Assembly: GCF_035961655.1 (NCBI RefSeq)
Contig: NZ_CP108393.1
Span: forward strand, 5,999,001 to 6,063,000
From: Streptomyces sp. NBC_01317
GTDB lineage: Bacteria > Actinomycetota > Actinomycetes > Streptomycetales > Streptomycetaceae
Direction of reading: 5' to 3'
DNA: 64,000 bases
The notes below the pieces were generated by a model. That model saw nothing but the letters and a program-made list of their open reading frames with translations. It did no database searches and was not told the DNA's origin. Shown here piece by piece: positions 42,173-50,766 of this stretch. The translations under genes were made by a program, and so were the position numbers. The first letter of the stretch is position 1. Each line of letters starts with the position of its first letter.

Positions 42173-44497
42173 TTACTCCAGCTCTGCAATATGGTGAGCC
42201 TGGGGGCTGAGATGAGGGTGTCTGGCCAGAAGGTCTTTCGCTAGGGTAAGATCTTCCTGCGCTTGGCGATTCAAACCTACGCGTCGATAATTTATGATCC
42301 GCGTCTTGAGTGCCATGAGCAGGGTTTCGCTCGGAACATCTCGCGCGGCTTCCGTAGTGATGATCTCCGTGAATTTATCGATGGCTTCAGTGGTTTCCCC
42401 GGCACGGCTAAGTGCAACACCAAGCTGGTGAAGTAATACGAGATCTGTCGGGGAATATTCCACGGCTCGCCGCAAAGCGTTGACACGACCAAATTTGTCT
42501 CGCTGGGCGTCACATACTCTTCCCTTTGTGCTGTACGCGAGTCCGCCGGTGAACCGGCTGGCGCGCGCGCAGGCGACATCTGCAAACTTTATGGCTTCCC
42601 CAATCCTGTTGCGCGCGAGTTCGTAGCTTGCGCTCATCGCAAATACGTAAGCACTGGTCGGTGCGACATCGCGCGCCTGTTTAAAGAGTGCGCCAGCGGC
42701 GTCCATGTTTCCAGAGAACGTTTCAGACTCGCCGCGCCTGCAGAGGATCACTCCCCGCTTCTCGCTATCTGCTTCAATTCCGTACCTCTCGAACACTCCG
42801 ACGAACCTTTCCACCTCCCATGATTTCAGCTCCATTTGCTGCGTGTACTGCTGAACTCGGCGACGGGCGCCGGTCTCTAAATCGCTAAAACGAGCTAACT
42901 GGTTCGCTGCGAAAGAGAGGGTGATGGGTAGGCTGCTGTAGGTTGCCTGTCCGTCAGCCGGATGCACCTGCCGGCTCACTAGAGTCGCCTCTTCCAGTTC
43001 GTGTAGAGCTGAATCAAGACGTTCGCGCGGAATTTCTGTAGCGAGTGCGAGGAGGTTATCCCCGGGCGGCGCTTCGAAGATGGACATGACGCTCAATGTG
43101 CGTTTTGCGTCCACGGATAGAACGTCCCAGATATTGCGGAAGCTGAATTCGAGTACCGGTGAATCTTCATTTTGCACTGCGTCGAGTGCTTGATTGAGGT
43201 CGCCATGCAATTTGTATCGACCCAGAGTCCACTGGATTGCCAATGGGAGACCTCCGCAGGCTTTATTTATTTCGTTAATTCGCCGTTCTGTTAGTGGTAG
43301 GTCGATCCGGAGTTCTCCAGACTTGACCGCAACGAAGTCGCGAGTCTCCTCGTGGTTCAGTTCGGGGACGGTGACAGGGTGCTCCCATCCGCCAGTCTTG
43401 CGGCGGCTCGTTATGATGACCTTGGCTTGTGAGGATGGAGGTAGGTTCTGAATGAAGGAGATGATTCTCCCGTCGTCGACGGTCTCTAGATTGTCTAGGA
43501 CGATAAGTGTGGGCCAAACTGAAAGCCATTCCAGAACGAGTTTCTTTTTGTCGTCAAGAATAGCAGGAGGTTCCTCGCCGAACAGCAATAGGACCTGATC
43601 GAGAAGGCCTTCGAGGGAGTATAATGTTCGGATCTGCGAGCGTGAAATACCCCCAAATGTGAGTGCGGTCTCCTTTGCTGTGAGCTGCAGGATCGCTTCA
43701 AACTCTCTCTGGGCGTAGAAGTGGTAGGCGGCCCAAGTGACGAGAGCTGATTTTCCGACACCTCCAGGTCCGTGGACGTTGATGATCCAAATTCGGGGAT
43801 CTTTGGTAACTGCTGAGATCAACTGGTCTCGCAATTGGTCCCGTCCAACGAAGTACTGGAAATCCTTCTCTAGGAGGCGATAGGTTCCTGTATCCACGGC
43901 GAATGGAGTCTTCGATTGTTCCCGTTCAAGGCTATCTTGATCCGCTCTTTCTTCTAGGTCGTCAAGAAGTTCCTCGAGCTCCTCTCTGTTGTCCAGTCGA
44001 ACGGTTGAATCACCGCGGCGAAAATATATTTCGCCGCGACGGAGACCATATGATTCTTTTGGTTGGAAGTCATTTTTTACGAGGGAAGGAGTGCGCCGCT
44101 TCCTTCTTTTGGCAGCTGCTCTCACTAAAATTACAGCAAACCATCGCGGTTCTCCTGCGTAGCGTAGTTTATGCTGGATTATGTCTACTGATATTTCCAG
44201 CCCTGTCGCTCGACGAACTTTATCGCGGAGGAGTTTCGCATCATATGGCAGTTCGGAACTGAGGCCCACCGGTACCCAGGTTTTATCCTGGACGCCGATA
44301 ACAAGGTAGCCACCCCCCGTATTTCTCATGGCGACCGCATCTTTAGCAAAAGCGGCTGCGTCGTAGTCGCTCTCAAGTCGGAGGAGCTGTTTGAAATCCA
44401 GCCACTCGCATTCGCCGCGACAATCAATGAGATATTTGATCGCGTCGAGGCTCAGGTCCCCGTCTCGCACCATTCGTTCGATTGTCGCGAGGTTCAC
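42173..44497 (-). CDS. AlbA_2-STAND NTPase-TPR protein (candidate NLR-like defence protein)
   Basis: A 774-residue protein in visibly lower-GC sequence than its surroundings. Residues about 18-125 form a Schlafen AlbA_2 domain (ECEWLDFKQ, GGGYLVIGVQD). Residues about 215-420 form an NB-ARC-like STAND ATPase: Walker A GPGGVGKS at 243-250, Walker B TLIVLDNLE with D335, VIITSRR at 360-366, and GLPL at 416-419. A winged-helix-like part follows and the C-terminal 200 residues form TPR repeats (ESETFSGNMDAAGALFKQA; HQLGVALSRAGETTEAIDKF). Such N-effector/STAND/repeat layouts are used by bacterial antiphage NLR-like proteins: repeats sense a phage protein, the ATPase oligomerises, the AlbA_2 part acts. 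The function is inferred. GTG start with AGGAG almost abutting it; no partner gene nearby. Confidence 0.88.
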   Translation of the reverse strand: MNLATIERMVRDGDLSLDAIKYLIDCRGECEWLDFKQLLRLESDYDAAAFAKDAVAMRNTGGGYLVIGVQDKTWVPVGLSSELPYDAKLLRDKVRRATGLEISVDIIQHKLRYAGEPRWFAVILVRAAAKRRKRRTPSLVKNDFQPKESYGLRRGEIYFRRGDSTVRLDNREELEELLDDLEERADQDSLEREQSKTPFAVDTGTYRLLEKDFQYFVGRDQLRDQLISAVTKDPRIWIINVHGPGGVGKSALVTWAAYHFYAQREFEAILQLTAKETALTFGGISRSQIRTLYSLEGLLDQVLLLFGEEPPAILDDKKKLVLEWLSVWPTLIVLDNLETVDDGRIISFIQNLPPSSQAKVIITSRRKTGGWEHPVTVPELNHEETRDFVAVKSGELRIDLPLTERRINEINKACGGLPLAIQWTLGRYKLHGDLNQALDAVQNEDSPVLEFSFRNIWDVLSVDAKRTLSVMSIFEAPPGDNLLALATEIPRERLDSALHELEEATLVSRQVHPADGQATYSSLPITLSFAANQLARFSDLETGARRRVQQYTQQMELKSWEVERFVGVFERYGIEADSEKRGVILCRRGESETFSGNMDAAGALFKQARDVAPTSAYVFAMSASYELARNRIGEAIKFADVACARASRFTGGLAYSTKGRVCDAQRDKFGRVNALRRAVEYSPTDLVLLHQLGVALSRAGETTEAIDKFTEIITTEAARDVPSETLLMALKTRIINYRRVGLNRQAQEDLTLAKDLLARHPHLSPQAHHIAELE

Positions 44498-44945
44498 TCC
44501 TGGGCACTCACTTTCTGGTCGGACGTCAGTAGGTTCAGCATCGTATCGGCTCTCCTTGCACGAGGGGGCCTTTTTGGGAACCCTTCTGAAAACGGCGTTT
44601 TCCTTCGAGCGGCGCAGTTCGTCAGGTGTAGCTGGATGGTTCGGGGGTGTGACGTGGAGGGGCTCATCGCCGCACGTCTGCCTTAGGCCGTCTGTTGCGA
44701 TGGCCGTTCAGCAGGAAAGTGGGTGACGGCTCGGAATGTATGGCCCGGTGTCGCGACTGAGGGCCGCCACCCGAAGTGGGTGGCGGCCCTCAGTATTTGA
44801 CACTAGTCAGAGAGTCGACCGAGCGGTGCTTACGCGGTGCGCAGGAGCCGGAAAACCGATAGAAGCAACGAGAACTGCCGAACAGTGTTTTCGCAGCTCG
44901 CAGCCGGTTTCCAAGACTCCCTTCCAGGTCGTCTAGCTGGCTTTC
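44498..44945. other. Right edge of island between NTPase and glnA
   Basis: No gene is supported in these 448 bases. They contain the upstream region of the NTPase gene with a small palindrome GAAAACGGCGTTTTC (44588-44602, 7-base arms), a strong 17-bp terminator hairpin (44756-44794), and about 150 bases of mixed composition directly after the glnA stop. Short open frames here show no codon bias. Confidence 0.55.
44756..44794 (-). terminator. 17-bp hairpin terminator downstream of glnA
   Basis: Perfect stem ACTGAGGGCCGCCACCC (44756-44772) with its complement at 44778-44794 and a 5-base loop GAAGT. It is 151 bases beyond the glnA stop and is the most likely end of the glnA transcript. It also shields the NTPase gene from glnA read-through. 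Confidence 0.8.
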
Positions 44946-46355
44946 CTAGATGTCGAAGTACAGCTCGAACTCGTGCGGGTGCGGGCGCAGCTGGATCGGG
45001 GCGATTTCCTTCGTGCGCTTGTAGTCGATCCAGGTTTCGATCAGGTCCGCCGTGAAGACTCCGCCCGCCTGGAGATACTCGTTGTCCGCCTCTAGGGCTT
45101 CCAGGACCGCCGGGAGCGAGGTGGGGACCTGGGCTACGCCCGCGTGCTCCTCCGGGGCCAGTTCGTAGAGGTCCTTGTCGATCGGCTCCGCCGGCTCGAT
45201 CTTGTTCTTGACGCCGTCGAGGCCCGCGAGGAGCAGGGCCGAGAACGCCAGGTACGGGTTCGAGGACGGGTCCGGGGCGCGGAACTCGACGCGCTTGGCC
45301 TTCGGGTTCGAGCCCGTGATCGGGATGCGCATCGCGGCGGAGCGGTTGCGCTGCGAGTAGACCAGGTTGACCGGGGCCTCGAAGCCGGGGACCAGGCGGT
45401 GGTACGAGTTCACCGTCGGGTTCGTGAAGGCCAGCAGCGACGGGGCGTGCTTGAGGATGCCGCCGATGTAGTAGCGGGCGGTGTCCGACAGGCCCGCGTA
45501 GCCCTGCTCGTCGTAGAACAGCGGCGTGCCGCCCTGCCACAGGGACTGGTGGACGTGCATGCCGGAGCCGTTGTCACCGAAGATCGGCTTGGGCATGAAG
45601 GTCGCGGTCTTGCCGTTGCGCCACGCGACGTTCTTCACGATGTACTTGAAGAGCATCAGGTCGTCGGCCGCCGCGAGCAGCGTGTTGAACTTGTAGTTGA
45701 TCTCCGCCTGGCCGGCGGTGCCCACCTCGTGGTGCTGGCGCTCGACCTGGAGGCCGGAAGCCTCCAGCTCCAGGGAGATCTCGGCGCGCAGGTCGGCGAA
45801 GTGGTCGACCGGCGGGGCCGGGAAGTAACCACCCTTGTAGCGGACCTTGTAGCCGCGGTTGTCCTCCAGGGCGCCGGTGTTCCACGCGGCTGCCTCGGAG
45901 TCGATGTGGTAGAAGCTCTCGTTCGACGTGGTGTTGAAGCGCACGCTGTCGAAGACGTAGAACTCGGCCTCGGGGCCGAAGTACGCGGTGTCCGCGATGC
46001 CGGTCGACGCGAGGTAGGCCTCGGCCTTCTTGGCGATGTTGCGCGGGTCGCGGCTGTACTGCTCGCCCGTGATCGGGTCGTGGATGAAGAAGTTGATGTT
46101 CACCGTCTTGTCACGGCGGAACGGGTCGACCCGGGCCGTGGACAGGTCCGCGCGCAGCGCCATGTCCGACTCGTGGATGGCCTGGAAGCCGCGGATCGAC
46201 GAACCGTCGAAGGCGAGCTCCTCGGCGGGGTCGAACGCCTTTGCCGGGATCGTGAAGTGCTGCATCACGCCAGGCAGGTCGCAGAAGCGGACGTCGACAA
46301 ACTTGACGTCGTTGTCCGCGATGTACTTCTTTGCCTCGTCGGCGTTCTGGAACAT
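44946..46355 (-). CDS. glnA: Type I glutamine synthetase
   Basis: Glutamine synthetase GSI-beta, 469 residues: makes glutamine from glutamate, ammonia and ATP, dodecameric, cytoplasmic. Signatures: FDGSSIRGF at 49-57, [10 protein letters not shown] at 126-135, the ATP-binding [18 protein letters not shown] from 256, NRSAAMRIP, and the adenylylation site [11 protein letters not shown] with Y397. GlnE at 1717-4782 is the expected modifying enzyme. The ATG at 46355 has GGAGGAGG upstream. Canonical GlnR boxes are at 46457-46494, so transcription should rise under nitrogen limitation. Followed by a strong terminator. Confidence 0.98.
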   Translation of the reverse strand: MFQNADEAKKYIADNDVKFVDVRFCDLPGVMQHFTIPAKAFDPAEELAFDGSSIRGFQAIHESDMALRADLSTARVDPFRRDKTVNINFFIHDPITGEQYSRDPRNIAKKAEAYLASTGIADTAYFGPEAEFYVFDSVRFNTTSNESFYHIDSEAAAWNTGALEDNRGYKVRYKGGYFPAPPVDHFADLRAEISLELEASGLQVERQHHEVGTAGQAEINYKFNTLLAAADDLMLFKYIVKNVAWRNGKTATFMPKPIFGDNGSGMHVHQSLWQGGTPLFYDEQGYAGLSDTARYYIGGILKHAPSLLAFTNPTVNSYHRLVPGFEAPVNLVYSQRNRSAAMRIPITGSNPKAKRVEFRAPDPSSNPYLAFSALLLAGLDGVKNKIEPAEPIDKDLYELAPEEHAGVAQVPTSLPAVLEALEADNEYLQAGGVFTADLIETWIDYKRTKEIAPIQLRPHPHEFELYFDI

Positions 46356-46456
46356 CCAGCTCCTCCTCCTCCCGACCCGAGGAGGGGCGGGGGTTTGTCG
46401 CTCGGTGGTGCGGCCAGTGCGGTGGCACACGCTGGACCCGACCTTAGGTTTCCGGG

Positions 46457-46494
46457 ATTTCTCAAGCGTGACCCATTTGTTTCGTAGAAGTTAA
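46457..46494 (-). promoter_or_regulatory. GlnR box of glnA
   Basis: Reading towards glnA: TTAAC-n6-GAAAC-n6-GTCAC-n6-GAAAT. This matches the a1-b1-a2-b2 GlnR consensus gTnAc-n6-GaAAc-n6-gTnAc-n6-GaAAc with one change each in a1 and b2. It lies about 100 bases upstream of the glnA start, as in S. coelicolor. Confidence 0.88.
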
Positions 46495-46578
46495 CCAGCC
46501 CCGGTGCGCACGACGCCGCCGGGATGCTCCCCGACCCCCGTCAAGAGGGGGTAAATCCCCGCCCAGTACCGTGGACGG

Positions 46579-47046
46579 GTGGACAACAGGCAAGTAATCG
46601 GATCCTGGCTCTCCGGACCCCGCGCCGCCGCCGAGAACATGGGCGTCGACTTCGGCTACCGGGGCGAGCGGCTCGGTCTCCCGGAGCACGGCCCGGGGTC
46701 CGTCGCCCCGCTCGGCCGCCGCTTCGGCGCCCTCTTCCTCGACTGGGCGCTGTGCATGCTGATCGCATACGGGCTGCTCGCGGCGGGTGACTGGCAGAAG
46801 ACCGGCAACTGGGCGCTCGGCGTCCTCTTCGTCCTCAGTCTTCTCACCGTCGGTACGGTCGGCTTCACCCCCGGAAAGCGCCTCTTCGGGCTCCGCGTCG
46901 TCGCCGAGCACGGCGGCCGGCTCTCGCTCGTCCGCGTCCTCGTGCGCACCGTACTGCTCTGCCTCGCCGTCCCCGCCCTCATCTGGGACCGGGACGGCCG
47001 CGGCTTCCACGACCGCCTCTCCGGCGCCGTACAGGTCAGGACCTGA
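46579..47046 (+). CDS. RDD-family membrane protein
   Basis: A 155-residue membrane protein with the RDD signature: LGRRFGALFLDWALCMLIAY (the R-D pair), FTPGKRLFGLRVV, and WDRDGRGFHDRLSGAVQV at the end. Three membrane segments. RDD proteins are of unclear function; some transport small molecules or ions. GTG start. Divergent from glnA, with the GlnR box between them, so it may be affected by GlnR binding. In Streptomyces this gene adjoins glnA. Confidence 0.9.
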   Translation: MDNRQVIGSWLSGPRAAAENMGVDFGYRGERLGLPEHGPGSVAPLGRRFGALFLDWALCMLIAYGLLAAGDWQKTGNWALGVLFVLSLLTVGTVGFTPGKRLFGLRVVAEHGGRLSLVRVLVRTVLLCLAVPALIWDRDGRGFHDRLSGAVQVRT

Positions 47047-47061
47047 GCGGACGAAACAACA

Positions 47062-47101
47062 GAGGAGGGCGGCGCGGGAGCCTTCCCGCGCCGCCCTCCT
47101 C
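47062..47101. terminator. 18-bp bidirectional terminator
   Basis: Perfect stem GAGGAGGGCGGCGCGGGA (47062-47079), loop of 4 bases, complement at 47084-47101, between the convergent RDD and DUF4191 genes. Confidence 0.85.
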
Positions 47102-47132
47102 CGTCAGCGATACGTCAGCGGTACGCGACCGC

Positions 47133-47831
47133 TCAGCGCATCTTCCCGCCGCGCGGCATCCGCATGCCCTTCGGCATCGGACCCTTCGGCAGCGGCATGT
47201 TGCTCATCAGATCTCCCAGCGCCCGCAGCCGGTCGTTGGTCGACGTCACCTGCGGTCCCGCCAGCACGCGCGGCAGCTTGAGCAGGGTCGTCCGTACCTT
47301 CTTCAGCGGCACCTGGCCCTCGCCGTCACCGACGATGATGTCGTGCACCGGCACGTCCACCACGATCCGCGCCATCCGCTTCTTCTCGGCGGCCAGCAGG
47401 CTCTTGAGCCGGTTCGGGTTGCCCTCGGCCACCAGGACGATGCCGGCCTTGCCGACCGCCCGGTGCACCACGTCCTGGCTGCGGTTCATCGCGACCGCCG
47501 GGGTCGTCGTCCAGCCGCGCCCGACGTTCTCCAGCACCGCGGCCGCCGCCCCGGGCTGGCCCTCCATCTGACCGAAGGCCGCCCGCTCGGCACGGCGGCC
47601 GAAAACGATCGCCATCGCGAGGAACGCCAGGATGAAGCCCAGGATCCCCAGGTAGATGGGGTGGTTGATCAAGAACCCGACCGCGAGGAAGACACCGAAG
47701 GTGACGATTCCCACACCCGCGACGACAAGACCGACCTTCGAGTCGGCCTTCCGGGTCATCTTGTAGGTAAGAGCGATCTGTTTCAGTCGCCCGGTGTTCG
47801 CAGCAGAGTCTGCGTTTTCCTTCGCCGCCAT
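47133..47831 (-). CDS. DUF4191 membrane protein
   Basis: A 232-residue protein with two membrane segments (VGLVVAGVGIVTFGVFLAVG and IYLGILGFILAFLAMAIVFG) in the first third, then a conserved soluble domain with AVMRRS-type charged sequence: NRSQDVVHRAVGKAGIVLVA, LLAAEKKRMARIV. The C-terminus is Met/Gly/Lys-rich. DUF4191 is an actinobacterial family of unknown function located next to the lipoate genes. The start at 47831 is the MAAKEN beginning after an upstream frame without homology. Confidence 0.9.
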   Translation of the reverse strand: MAAKENADSAANTGRLKQIALTYKMTRKADSKVGLVVAGVGIVTFGVFLAVGFLINHPIYLGILGFILAFLAMAIVFGRRAERAAFGQMEGQPGAAAAVLENVGRGWTTTPAVAMNRSQDVVHRAVGKAGIVLVAEGNPNRLKSLLAAEKKRMARIVVDVPVHDIIVGDGEGQVPLKKVRTTLLKLPRVLAGPQVTSTNDRLRALGDLMSNMPLPKGPMPKGMRMPRGGKMR

Positions 47832-47841
47832 GTACGGGAGT

Positions 47842-48156
47842 TTACGTGGCCCGGGAAGCGCGGTCCGACGCGGCCTCGGAAGTACGGCCCGACACCGCCT
47901 CCAGCACATGCTGTGCCTCGACCCGGTCCCTGGCCCTGCGGCGGTCCTCCTGGACGGCTGTCCAGGCGTTACGGCGGGCCGTGCGCTGCCCGCCGCTGAG
48001 GAGGAGGGACTCCACCACGCGCAGCGCGGTCCCCACCGACGGGAGCGCGACGGCGGGCAGGGAGGTGGTGGGGCGGATCACTGTCGTCCTGGCGTCCGCA
48101 CCGGACTCGGCGACGGGCCGGACGGAGCGGACGGGCCGTATGTGCGCGACCTGCAT
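47842..48156 (-). CDS. Small conserved hypothetical protein
   Basis: A 104-residue soluble protein, Val/Arg/Ala-rich: starts MQVAHIRPVRSVRPVAESGA, ends with a charged helix (RRNAWTAVQEDRRRARDRVE). I recall near-identical proteins next to lipA in other Streptomyces. No known domain. The upstream GTCCGTGACGC hairpin (48209-48239) is in its probable leader. Ten bases separate it from the DUF4191 gene start, so the two are likely an operon. Confidence 0.8.
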   Translation of the reverse strand: MQVAHIRPVRSVRPVAESGADARTTVIRPTTSLPAVALPSVGTALRVVESLLLSGGQRTARRNAWTAVQEDRRRARDRVEAQHVLEAVSGRTSEAASDRASRAT

Positions 48157-48517
48157 GGTGGCATTCCCCCTGGAGCGGCCTGGAGTGGCCTGGAACGGCA
48201 TGGAGCGTGTCCGTGACGCGTGGCTTCAGCGTCACGGACTGGTGTTACCAGGGCGTGACCGACCGGTCAAACGCCCATGAAGCCTGGGTACGAGGCCGGT
48301 GTACGCCCCCGCCGGCGCCCGGGAACGCGGACGCGGCCCGTAGGCCGCCCCCGACCTGCGGGGAGGGTACGGACCGCGTTCCGCCGGGGTTCCACCGGCG
48401 CGCTACTCAGAGGTAATCGCTTGTGCTGGGATTCACACCGAGCGCGCGGGCGCACTCACACGGCGCCGGTACGACTCACACGGCGCCCGTAGGACTCAAG
48501 CGACGCCCCGTACGACC
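48157..48517. other. Intergenic region between small gene and lipA
   Basis: No gene is supported in these 361 bases. They hold an 11-bp perfect stem-loop (48209-48219 with 48229-48239, loop 9 bases), possibly a leader hairpin of the small gene or a distal lipA terminator, and a degenerate tandem repeat of about 21 bases built on ACTCACACGGCGCC (48454-48532) that runs into the lipA stop codon. Confidence 0.6.
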
Positions 48518-49486
48518 TCACACGGCGGCCTGGCTGCCCACCACCGCGCCCCGCCGGTCCATCGCCTGCTGGTACAGCCGCCCCGCGCGGTACGACGAAC
48601 GCACCAGCGGCCCCGACATGACACCGGAGAAACCGATCGCCTCGGCCTCGTCCTTCAGCTCCACGAACTCGTGCGGCTTCACCCAGCGCTCGACCGGGTG
48701 GTGCCGTACCGAAGGACGCAGGTACTGCGTGATCGTGATCAGCTCACACCCCGCCCCGTGCAGGTCCCGCAGCGCCTCGCTGACCTCCGCGCGCTCCTCG
48801 CCCATGCCCAGGATCAGGTTGGACTTGGTCACCAGACCGGCCTCGCGGGCCCGCGTGATCACGTCGAGGGAGCGCTCGTACCGGAAACCGGGGCGGATCC
48901 GCTTGAAGATCCGCGGCACCGTCTCGACGTTGTGCGCGAGCACCTCGGGGCGGGACGAGAAGACCTCGGCCAGCTGCGCGGGCTCCGCGTTGAAGTCGGG
49001 GATGAGCAGCTCGACCTTCGTACCGCCGGCCTCGCGCCCCGCCGTCATCCCGTGGATCTGGCGGACGGTCTCCGCGTACAGCCACGCGCCACCGTCCTCC
49101 AGGTCGTCGCGGGCGACGCCGGTGATCGTGGCGTAGTTCAGGTCCATCGTGACGACGGACTCACCCACGCGGCGCGGCTCGTCACGGTCCAGCGCCTGCG
49201 GCTTGCCCGTGTCGATCTGGCAGAAGTCACAACGCCGCGTGCACTGGTCACCGCCGATGAGGAAGGTCGCCTCGCGGTCCTCCCAGCACTCGTAGATGTT
49301 GGGACAGCCCGCTTCCTGGCAGACGGTGTGCAGGCCCTCGGACTTCACGAGGCTCTGCATTTTGGTGTACTCGGGACCCATTTTCGCCCGGGTCTTGATC
49401 CACTCGGGCTTGCGCTCGATGGGAGTCTGGCTGTTCCGGACCTCCAGACGCAGCATCTTGCGTCCGTCGGGTGCGACAGCGGACAC
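48518..49486 (-). CDS. lipA: Lipoyl synthase
   Basis: Radical SAM enzyme of 322 residues that inserts two sulfurs into octanoyl groups on lipoyl domains. Both iron-sulfur clusters are visible: C56, C61 and C67 (auxiliary cluster) and CTRRCDFC with C82, C86 and C89 (SAM cluster). The GTG start at 49486 has AGAGAGG upstream. Works on the octanoylated proteins made by LipB, encoded just upstream on the same strand; substrates include SucB. The stop codon lies in a repeat of about 21 bases. Confidence 0.97.
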   Translation of the reverse strand: MSAVAPDGRKMLRLEVRNSQTPIERKPEWIKTRAKMGPEYTKMQSLVKSEGLHTVCQEAGCPNIYECWEDREATFLIGGDQCTRRCDFCQIDTGKPQALDRDEPRRVGESVVTMDLNYATITGVARDDLEDGGAWLYAETVRQIHGMTAGREAGGTKVELLIPDFNAEPAQLAEVFSSRPEVLAHNVETVPRIFKRIRPGFRYERSLDVITRAREAGLVTKSNLILGMGEERAEVSEALRDLHGAGCELITITQYLRPSVRHHPVERWVKPHEFVELKDEAEAIGFSGVMSGPLVRSSYRAGRLYQQAMDRRGAVVGSQAAV

Positions 49487-49611
49487 GTCCGGCACCTCTC
49501 TCTGCTGGCGCGGCATTCGATTCTTCGGCGAACACCAGGTTACGCCCGTTGTTTGCGCGGCATTACGTCTGGCCAACCCGGCGCCGCGAGGGCGCATTCC
49601 CCCGGTCGGCC

Positions 49612-49653
49612 CCACCACGGGCGCACGCGGCTCCACCACGGGCGCACGCGGCC
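49612..49653. repeat. Two tandem 21-bp repeats at the lipB 3' end
   Basis: CCACCACGGGCGCACGCGG occurs at 49612-49630 and 49633-49651 with spacer bases CT and CC. The array abuts the lipB stop codon. Confidence 0.75.
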
Positions 49654-50462
49654 TACGCGGTCGCGTGCTCCGGCTCGCGCGCGATCTCGCGCGGCTTCGG
49701 CTCCGTGCTCTCCAGTACGTCCCGCAGGTGCCGCTCCACGGAGGGCAGCACCTCCGCGATCGTGACGTCGCGGCCCAGTTCGTACGCGAGCGAGGTGACC
49801 CCGGCGTCCCGGATCCCGCACGGCACGATCTTGTCGAACCAGGTGTTGTCCGGGTTCACGTTCAGCGAGAAGCCATGCATCGTCACCCCCTTGGCGATAC
49901 GGATCCCGATCGCCGCGAGCTTGCGGTCCTCCCGGCGCTGGCCGGCGTTGGACGGCGCGTACTCGGGTCCGTTCATCCGGGGGTCGAACTCGTCGTCCTG
50001 GAGGCGCGGGTCGAAGTCCAGCGTGAGCCCGCCCGTCGCCGGCCGGTCCGCCACCGGGTCCCCGAGCACCCACACCCCGCTGCGGCCCTCCACCCGGGAC
50101 GTCTCCACCCCGAACTCGGCGGCCACCCGGATCAGCGCGTCCTCCAGCCTGCGGACGTGCGCGATGACGTCGACCGGGCGCGGCAGCTTGAGGATCGGAT
50201 ACCCCACGAGCTGGCCGGGACCGTGCCAGGTGATCTTGCCGCCGCGGTCCACGTCGACGACCGGAGTGCCGTCGAGGGGGCGCTCGCTGTCCGCCGTACG
50301 CCGGCCCGCGGTGTAGACCGACTGGTGCTCCAGCAGCAGACAGGTGTCGGGAAGCTCGTCCGCGAAGCGGGCCGCGTGGACCCGGCGCTGCTCCTGCCAG
50401 GCCTCCCGGTACTCGACGGCTTCCTCGCCGAATCCCAGATGGACGTACCGCAACTCACTCAC
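49653..50462 (-). CDS. lipB: Lipoyl(octanoyl) transferase
   Basis: A 269-residue cytoplasmic enzyme that moves octanoyl from acyl carrier protein to lipoyl domains. Signatures: [31 protein letters not shown], and the active-site region [17 protein letters not shown] with the catalytic Cys. The GTG start at 50462 has GAGGAGG upstream. It precedes lipA in the transcription direction with a 166-base gap. Slightly longer than E. coli LipB because of a loop around [18 protein letters not shown]. Confidence 0.97.
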   Translation of the reverse strand: MSELRYVHLGFGEEAVEYREAWQEQRRVHAARFADELPDTCLLLEHQSVYTAGRRTADSERPLDGTPVVDVDRGGKITWHGPGQLVGYPILKLPRPVDVIAHVRRLEDALIRVAAEFGVETSRVEGRSGVWVLGDPVADRPATGGLTLDFDPRLQDDEFDPRMNGPEYAPSNAGQRREDRKLAAIGIRIAKGVTMHGFSLNVNPDNTWFDKIVPCGIRDAGVTSLAYELGRDVTIAEVLPSVERHLRDVLESTEPKPREIAREPEHATA

Positions 50463-50766
50463 GGGCCGTGCCTCCTCAAGAAGCTTCGTGGCGCGTTCGT
50501 CACGCCCTCGCCACTGTACGGCGGCGCGGGAGGGAGCCGCCGGGCAGGTGTACGGGGCCTCAGCCCGGAGTCGGCCGGTCCGGCAGTTGCCGCCGGCACA
50601 CGCCCCCCGCCCCTGCCGCACGCGCTTGCGTCAGCGGCGCCGTAAATCCTCACACGATCGGATGAATGTAGGACGAAGGTGGCGGTACGGACCCCTCGTG
50701 CCGCTAAATTCACGCCGTTCCATGAGGGCTGCTCCGGGGCCCGGAAGGCAGGAGACCCTACAGCTG
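50463..50766. other. Divergent promoter region lipB / XRE regulator
   Basis: No gene is supported in these 304 bases; both flanking genes start here. Some A/T-richer words (GTAAATCC, CTAAATTC) near 50641 and 50702 may be -10 elements for the regulator. No clear palindrome. Confidence 0.5.

Noticed and set aside
44736..44936. Short plus-strand frame between NTPase and glnA
   Set aside because: It spans the terminator hairpin and has no ribosome site or family resemblance.
40855..44945. Prophage or integrative element
   Set aside because: No integrase, excisionase, replication or structural phage gene, no tRNA and no flanking direct repeat could be found; only the composition is unusual.
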